Shown: piece after piece, positions 31,324 through 35,285 of the stretch
Numbering within the stretch: the first letter of the stretch is position 1
Layout of the letters: each line of letters opens with the position of its first letter
NCBI RefSeq assembly: GCF_013302895.1
Contig: NZ_VJOK01000001.1
Span: 2,197,362 to 2,232,646, forward strand
DNA length: 35,285 bases
Direction: 5' to 3'
From: Streptomyces albus subsp. chlorinus
Lineage (GTDB): Bacteria; Actinomycetota; Actinomycetes; Streptomycetales; Streptomycetaceae
The notes under the pieces: model-generated
The model's database searches: none
The model's input: only the letters and a program-made list of their open reading frames with translations
Told to the model about the DNA's origin: nothing
Made by a program: the position numbers and the translations under genes

Positions 31324-31355
31324 AGTATCCGGACCTCAGGTCAACGTGCGCTCAA
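31324..31355 (-). promoter_or_regulatory. SARP-type promoter of the amidotransferase gene
   Basis: On the minus strand: TTGAGCG (31355-31349), N4, TTGACCT (31344-31338), exactly 8 bp, then -10 GATACT (31329-31324). The start would be about 31317, leaving a 40-nt leader with GAGGGAG before the ATG. This is the best match to SARP geometry in the window. Confidence 0.75.
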
Positions 31356-31392
31356 GGGAAACTCGGCACCCGGTGCGCCACGCCCTTCCGCC

Positions 31393-32886
31393 TCACGCGC
31401 CCGCCGCGGCACGGTCGAGGTAGGCGAGAACGGCGCGCTCCGCGGGCCTGCCGGTGCGGTAGGGGAATTCGGCGCCCATATAGCCGTCCGGGCGGATGAC
31501 GGCGATCGTCGGGCGGTCCCCGCACGACAGCTGGGCGCCCGTGACCAGCCTCGGGTTCAGCGGATGCGCGACGCTCAACGGCGTCTTCGCCGGGGAGAGG
31601 ACGAGCCACTGCCCGCCCGTCTGGAGCGCGGCGACCGTGCACACCCCGTCCGGCGTGTGCACGCGGCAGGGGGCGGCCCAACCGCCCGCGCAGCTGTGCT
31701 GCCCGCTGCCCCGGGGCCTGAGGGTGAGCGGTTCCGCGTCGTACGTCACGGGGGGTTCGGTTCGCACGCGCGGTGTGCCCTCGTCCAGGATCGGGCCGAG
31801 CGTCTCTTCCGGATCCGGGGAGACGCCCGCGTACAGCACCCGTTCGCCGCGGGTCATCAACCCCTCGGCGACCTGCCGCCGTTCGGTCTCGTAGGTGTCC
31901 AGCAGCGCGGTTTCGGCCTGCCGCAGCACCACCGCGGCCAACTTCCACGCGAGGTTGGCGGCGTCCTGGACGCCCGTGTTCAGCCCGTGCACGGGCATGG
32001 GGAAGACGCGGGCCGCGTCGCCCAGGAGCAGCACCCGGCCCCTGCGCCAGCTGTCCGCGCGGCCCTCGCGCGGCGTCTGCCACCACAGGAAGCGCGGATG
32101 CCTCAGCCGGGTGGCCGCGCCGATCACCTCCCTGGCCAGACGCTCCACATCCGCGTAGGCGGGGGTCCCGGTCCCGTCCTCGGTGGCCGACGCGAGGAAG
32201 GTGCGGTGCCCTCCGCCGGCCAGCGGGACCATGCCGACGTGGCGGTACGGCGCGTGGAAGAGGTCCTCGCGCTCAGGGGGCAGCTCCACCCCTTCGAACC
32301 CGGTGTCCACCTGCCACCAGGAGATCCCCTCGTGGCGCCGCACCCGCCAGTCGAAGCCGGCCGCCTCCCGTAAGGAGCTGTCACCGCCGTCCGCCGCCAC
32401 CAGCCACGCGGCCCGCAGCTGTTCGGTGCCGCCGTCCCGTGCCCGCAGCTCCACCCTGACGCAGTCCTCCTCCCGCGCGACGACGCGTGCCGTCACGCCC
32501 CGCTGCACCCGGCAGCCGTTGCGCGCCGCCAGCAGCGAGAGGAGCTTCTCCTGGTGGTCCTGGCGGATCAGCAGCGGGAGCGGCCACTGCGGGTCGTCGG
32601 GGTCCTCCAGCAGCGAGATGTGCGCCGTCCGGCCGGCCACGTGGAAGACCTTGGAGCGCATGGGGACGCCCTGGGCCCGCAGTGTGTGCGACGGCAGGCC
32701 CAGCCGGCCCAGCGCGTACAGGGTGCGCCGCCACATGTTGGGACAGCGGGCGCCGGGGCGGGGTTCCGGACGGCTCTCGACCACCCGGCAGCGCACGCCG
32801 TACCTGGCCAGATCGGCGGCGAGGGCGAGCCCGGCTGGTCCGGCGCCGACGACCAGCACGTCCACCGAGGGGTCCCGTTCGAACAT
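31393..32886 (-). CDS. FAD-dependent aromatic-ring hydroxylase
   Basis: 497 aa PHBH-fold flavoprotein, distinct from the one at 25021. FAD motif VLVVGAGPAGLALAADLARYG (residues 10-30, G14/G16/G19); ARCPNMWRRTLYALGRLGL; the DG motif AADGGDSSLREAAG; and LLLGDAARVFPMPVHGLNTG followed by VQDAANLAWKLAAVVLR. The C-terminal thioredoxin-like domain ends with IAVIRPDGYMGAEFPYRTG. Such hydroxylases oxidise the rings of aromatic polyketides with NAD(P)H and O2. The ATG at 32886 has a strong AAGGAGG. It is divergent from the SchA/CurD operon; a weaker SARP-like repeat pair lies upstream. It runs toward, but with a 115-bp gap and a separate promoter from, the amidotransferase gene. Confidence 0.92.
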   Translation of the reverse strand: MFERDPSVDVLVVGAGPAGLALAADLARYGVRCRVVESRPEPRPGARCPNMWRRTLYALGRLGLPSHTLRAQGVPMRSKVFHVAGRTAHISLLEDPDDPQWPLPLLIRQDHQEKLLSLLAARNGCRVQRGVTARVVAREEDCVRVELRARDGGTEQLRAAWLVAADGGDSSLREAAGFDWRVRRHEGISWWQVDTGFEGVELPPEREDLFHAPYRHVGMVPLAGGGHRTFLASATEDGTGTPAYADVERLAREVIGAATRLRHPRFLWWQTPREGRADSWRRGRVLLLGDAARVFPMPVHGLNTGVQDAANLAWKLAAVVLRQAETALLDTYETERRQVAEGLMTRGERVLYAGVSPDPEETLGPILDEGTPRVRTEPPVTYDAEPLTLRPRGSGQHSCAGGWAAPCRVHTPDGVCTVAALQTGGQWLVLSPAKTPLSVAHPLNPRLVTGAQLSCGDRPTIAVIRPDGYMGAEFPYRTGRPAERAVLAYLDRAAAGA

Positions 32887-32956
32887 CGAGTGCCTCCTTC
32901 TGCGGCCCTGAGCGGTTCAGGGTGGGGTGCGAGCATCCAGGGGACGGCCGGAAGGC

Positions 32957-32974
32957 ACTTCGAGGGGCGTTCGC
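32957..32974 (-). promoter_or_regulatory. Weak SARP-like repeat pair before the hydroxylase
   Basis: On the minus strand GCGAACG (32974-32968), N4, TCGAAGT (32963-32957). Spacing is 11 bp as in SARP boxes, but the hexamer 8 bp downstream (GCCGTC) is a poor -10, so only the repeats support it. Confidence 0.35.
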
Positions 32975-32988
32975 GTCTCAGGGGACAT

Positions 32989-33031
32989 TCCAAGGACGCC
33001 CGAACGGGGCTTGAGCACGGCAGCCGACACT
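32989..33031 (+). promoter_or_regulatory. SARP-type promoter of the SchA/CurD operon
   Basis: Three heptamers at 11-bp steps: TCCAAGG (32989-32995), CCGAACG (33000-33006) and TTGAGCA (33011-33017), then exactly 8 bp and -10 GACACT (33026-33031). The start would be near 33038, 33 nt before the ATG at 33071. Confidence 0.7.
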
Positions 33032-33070
33032 CGTGGCGACTCAGCGTCCCACCGGTCACAGGAGCGCCGC

Positions 33071-33721
33071 ATGACTCTTTCCGCCATCGCCTACAAGGTG
33101 AAACCAGCCGCCGAGCAGGAGGTCGCCGACCGGCTCGCCGACGACCCGGCACGGCTCGACCCGCTGACCGCCACGGCGCTGTTCGCGCAGGGCGACACCG
33201 TGGTGCGGGTCTTCCACCACCACGAGGACGCCGACGAGGAGATCCGCCGCGTCAACAAGCTCGACGAGGAGCGCCTCGCCCCGTACCTGCGGGAGGGAAC
33301 CGGCCCGGCCCCGATGCTGTGCGTGCAGTCCCGCTTCATCGAGGACCGGCCCGCCGGTCTGGCCGCGCTGCGCTACCGGGTCAAGCCGGGCCACGCGGAG
33401 GACATCCGCGAGGTGTTCGCCCAGGTGCAGGCCGAGGCACGGCCCACCCTGCGGGGCGAGCAGGGCCAGGAGACCGGCGTCATCCTCGGCGTGGGGCTGT
33501 TCGTGCACGACGACAACATGATCCGCGTCGTGATGTTCGACGGCGAACTGGACGACGTGGCCCGGTACATGGCCAAGCGCGGCGGGCGTCCTGGCATGGA
33601 GCAGAAGCTCGCCCCCTACATGGCGGAGGAGCGGCACGTCGAGACGCCGGAGCAGTTCCTCCAGCAGTTCCGCTCGAACACCATGCGCTGCGTCAGCCAG
33701 CAGCGTATGCCGGTGGCGTGA
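33071..33721 (+). CDS. SchA/CurD-like protein, tandem-domain form
   Basis: 216 aa, two copies of a SchA/CurD-like ferredoxin-type fold. Copy 1 (residues 4-75): IAYKVKPAAEQEVADRL, LFAQGDTVVRVFHHHED, LDEERLAPYL. Copy 2 (98-212): LRYRVKPGHAEDIREVF, LFVHDDNMIRVVMFDGEL, YMAKRGG, MEQKLAPYMAEE, and the end FRSNTMRCVSQ. Copy 1 lacks the C-terminal MRC segment and looks reduced. Such proteins belong to spore pigment and pentangular polyphenol clusters, where they act as or with late-ring cyclases and oxygenases. ATG at 33071 has CAGGAG 7-8 nt upstream. First gene of a tightly packed operon that also contains a single-domain relative (34804). Confidence 0.88.
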   Translation: MTLSAIAYKVKPAAEQEVADRLADDPARLDPLTATALFAQGDTVVRVFHHHEDADEEIRRVNKLDEERLAPYLREGTGPAPMLCVQSRFIEDRPAGLAALRYRVKPGHAEDIREVFAQVQAEARPTLRGEQGQETGVILGVGLFVHDDNMIRVVMFDGELDDVARYMAKRGGRPGMEQKLAPYMAEERHVETPEQFLQQFRSNTMRCVSQQRMPVA

Positions 33722-34041
33722 CGGTGACCGCCCGGCTCGTGGTCCACCACCGGGCGCCCGCCCAGGACCCGGGCGCGGTCGAGCGCGCCTACGCGCTCTT
33801 CGAGCCCGAGTTCCGCACCACGCCCGGGGTGCTCCGGGTGCAATTGTTGCGGCTGGCGGGGGATCCGCTGGCGTACGCCGTGGTCACCGACTGGCAGGGG
33901 GCGGACGCCTACGAGGCGTGGCGCCAGGGCCCGGCGCACCAGCGGCGCAAGACACCGCTGCGCCCGTACCAGGACCCGCGGCGCAAGCCCTGTTACGAGC
34001 TGTACGAGGTGCTGTCACCCGACGCGGCCCTCGCGCCGTGA
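33718..34041 (+). CDS. Antibiotic biosynthesis monooxygenase (ABM)-like protein
   Basis: 107 aa, GTG start overlapping the previous stop (GTGA); GTG 33724 is an alternative. It has a single dimeric alpha/beta-barrel ABM-type domain: VTARLVVHHRAPAQDPGAVE, FEPEFRTTPGVLRVQLLR, DPLAYAVVTDWQGADAYEAW, and a C-terminal ELYEVLS. Small cofactor-free ABM enzymes oxidise anthrol intermediates to quinones in aromatic polyketide pathways (ActVA-Orf6 and TcmH types); related proteins stand in pradimicin-like clusters. The HR-type and Trp residues needed for the ActVA mechanism cannot be assigned with certainty from sequence alone. Its place between SchA/CurD and ketoreductase genes fits oxidation of a nascent pentangular skeleton. 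Confidence 0.8.
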   Translation: MTVTARLVVHHRAPAQDPGAVERAYALFEPEFRTTPGVLRVQLLRLAGDPLAYAVVTDWQGADAYEAWRQGPAHQRRKTPLRPYQDPRRKPCYELYEVLSPDAALAP

Positions 34042-34090
34042 CACAGGACGCCCGGCAGGCCGCGGCGGCCGGGGGGAAGGGGAGCGGGGA

Positions 34091-34804
34091 ATGGAGACGG
34101 GGCTGGAAGGCAAACGCGTGCTGGTCACCGGCGGTACGCGGGGCATCGGGCGGGCCACGGCGCTGGCCTTCTCGCGCGCCGGGGCACGTGTGGTGGCCTG
34201 CCACCGCGGCGCGCACGAGCCGGACGAGGAGCTGCTCCAGGCGCTCGGCGCGCTGCACCGGGCCGATGTGACGCGGCAGCCGGAGGTGGCCGCGCTGGCC
34301 GAGGCCGTCCGGGACGGTCTGGGCGGGCTGGACGTGCTGGTGAACAACGCGGGGGCGGACGGCAGCGCCCCGCTGGCCCGCCTCGACGAGGAGGAATGGG
34401 CCCGGGTCATGGACCGCAACGCGACGGCCTCCTACCGGGTCACCCGGGCCGTCCTGCCGCTGCTGGCGCCCGGCGCGTCCGTCGTCAACATCGGTTCGGC
34501 CGCCGCACTGCGCGGCCGTCCGGCCGCCGCCCACTACTCGGCCGCCAAGGCGGCACTGCTCGGCTTCACCCGGGCGCTGTGCAAGGAACTCGGGCCCCAG
34601 GGCATCCGCGTCAACACGATCGCACCGGGGATGGTCGCCGACGAGGTGGAAGCGCGCGGCCCGGTCGCCGAGAAGATCACCGCGATGACTCCGCTGGGGC
34701 GGCTGTGCCGTCCGGAGGACGTCGCCTCGGCCGCGCTCTTCCTCGGCAGCGACAGCGCGGCGTTCGTTTCAGGAATCACGCTCGACGTCGATGGAGGAAT
34801 CTGA
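34091..34804 (+). CDS. SDR ketoreductase (FabG-like)
   Basis: 237 aa classical short-chain dehydrogenase. NADPH motif TGGTRGIG (13-20), NNAG (85-88), active residues Asn110, Ser136 (NIGSA), Tyr149 and Lys153 (YSAAK), and the C-terminal SGITLDVDGG. Such enzymes reduce one keto group of the polyketide chain or of a formed ring; in pentangular clusters one FabG-like reductase usually acts with late cyclases. The ATG at 34091 has GGAAGGGGAG upstream. It follows the ABM gene by 49 bp and its stop shares bases with the next start (TGATG), so it is in the same operon and translationally linked to the second SchA/CurD gene. Confidence 0.95.
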   Translation: METGLEGKRVLVTGGTRGIGRATALAFSRAGARVVACHRGAHEPDEELLQALGALHRADVTRQPEVAALAEAVRDGLGGLDVLVNNAGADGSAPLARLDEEEWARVMDRNATASYRVTRAVLPLLAPGASVVNIGSAAALRGRPAAAHYSAAKAALLGFTRALCKELGPQGIRVNTIAPGMVADEVEARGPVAEKITAMTPLGRLCRPEDVASAALFLGSDSAAFVSGITLDVDGGI

Positions 34805-35208
34805 TGCCCTACGCAGCGATCAGCTACCGGATCAAGCCGGAGCACCAGGAGGAGGTGGCGAAGCTCTTCGCGGGCTTCCAGCGGGTCAGCACGCCCGTGT
34901 TCACCGACGACGACGGCAAGGAGGCGGGCCGCCTGCTGGGCACCGCCGTGTTCGTGAAGGACGACGTGCTGGTCCGCGTCATCCACTACGAGGGCGACTT
35001 CGAGCGGATCGGGCGGCACATGGGCGCGCAGAAGGGCGTGCACATCCTGGAGGAGAAGCTCGCCCCGTACCTGGCCGAGCAGCGCGAGACGGACACGCAG
35101 ACGGTCGACGGTTTCGCCTCTCACTTCCGCACCTCGGTCATGCGCTGCATCTCCGAGCTGTCGGTGGACACCCACCCCGCCGGCCCGGCCTCGGCGGCTT
35201 CCGCATGA
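34804..35208 (+). CDS. SchA/CurD-like protein, single-domain form
   Basis: 134 aa. ISYRIKPEHQEEVAKLFAG, the VFVKDDVLVRVIHYEGDFE core, MGAQKGV, LEEKLAPYLAEQ, and FRTSVMRCISELS at the C-terminus match copy 2 of the tandem protein at 33071. A short Pro/Ala tail follows. SchA/CurD proteins have been found with spore pigment and pentangular polyphenol type II synthases, and are thought to guide ring closure. The ATG at 34804 overlaps the ketoreductase stop. Its own stop overlaps another ATG at 35205, but that frame ends after 19 codons, so the next gene probably starts at 35245. Confidence 0.9.
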   Translation: MPYAAISYRIKPEHQEEVAKLFAGFQRVSTPVFTDDDGKEAGRLLGTAVFVKDDVLVRVIHYEGDFERIGRHMGAQKGVHILEEKLAPYLAEQRETDTQTVDGFASHFRTSVMRCISELSVDTHPAGPASAASA

Positions 35209-35244
35209 CCCGCTCCGACTCCCGTGGGAAAGGCAGGGTTCGGC

Positions 35245-35285
35245 ATGCCACGCACCACCGGTAAGACACCGACGACCCCACCGGC
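35245..35285 (+). CDS. Start of a further cluster gene (3' truncated)
   Basis: ATG at 35245 with a purine-rich GGAAAGGCAGGG about 7-17 nt upstream opens a frame reading MPRTTGKTPTTPP to the window end. The 13 residues do not identify a family. By comparison with spore pigment and pradimicin clusters a ketosynthase or a cupin/cyclase gene could follow, but the sequence does not show this. Confidence 0.4.
   Translation, partial: MPRTTGKTPTTPP

Noticed and set aside
34791..35264. A frame overlapping the second SchA/CurD gene, including a 19-codon frame from the ATG at 35205
   Set aside because: The main part is the +1 shadow of the SchA/CurD gene, and the short frame after the ATGA overlap stops at 35264 without any motif.

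Overview
The window looks like a Streptomyces chromosome (or a very close actinomycete). It has very high GC, many GTG/TTG starts, GTGA/ATGA stop-start overlaps, probable leaderless regulator genes, and conserved actinobacterial families. The ahpE-like peroxiredoxin, DUF3052 and aceE trio is also found in mycobacteria. I see no tRNA or rRNA gene, insertion sequence, phage gene or CRISPR array.

Left part (1-8.9 kb), core region: the end of a Pro/Gln/Tyr-rich protein; a tellurium-resistance type (Ter) block on the minus strand with a TerA-like protein, a TerC-like DUF475 membrane protein and two TerD paralogues; an AhpE-type peroxiredoxin; DUF3052; and the homodimeric pyruvate dehydrogenase E1 gene aceE, closed by a textbook terminator.

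Middle part (9-23.3 kb), small self-contained accessory modules: a secreted family I36 protease-inhibitor-like protein with a pair of DnaA boxes upstream; an MFS drug exporter divergent from its TetR regulator; a DUF1023 hydrolase; a DUF4429/SHOCT protein overlapping a NarL-type histidine kinase and response regulator; an F420-type luciferase-like oxidoreductase divergent from a second TetR with a striking double operator; a VOC protein divergent from a WYL regulator; and a second, secreted DUF1023 hydrolase overlapping a membrane acyltransferase.

Right part (23.4 kb to the end): the edge of a type II (aromatic) polyketide gene cluster. It holds a P450, two flavin aromatic-ring monooxygenases, a HisC-like aminotransferase, an O-methyltransferase, an asparagine-synthase-type amidotransferase, and a plus-strand operon of SchA/CurD protein, ABM monooxygenase, ketoreductase, SchA/CurD protein and the start of another gene. 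Two SchA/CurD proteins with an ABM protein, an SDR and an AsnB-like enzyme suggest a pentangular (whiE/pradimicin/xantholipin/fredericamycin-type) polyphenol carrying an amide or lactam. The ketosynthase genes, expected beyond the right edge, are not visible, so product class is an inference.

The most interesting unlisted signal is regulatory. At least three transcription starts of this cluster carry heptamer repeats 11 bp apart, with the last repeat exactly 8 bp upstream of a -10-like hexamer. This is the geometry of promoters activated by Streptomyces antibiotic regulatory proteins (SARPs), and it ties the divergent operons into one regulon. Other notable points are a 240-bp array of eight 30-bp repeats giving the P450 a decapeptide-repeat N-terminus, a paired TetR operator, DnaA boxes outside an obvious oriC, and several 17-21 bp intergenic tandem repeats.
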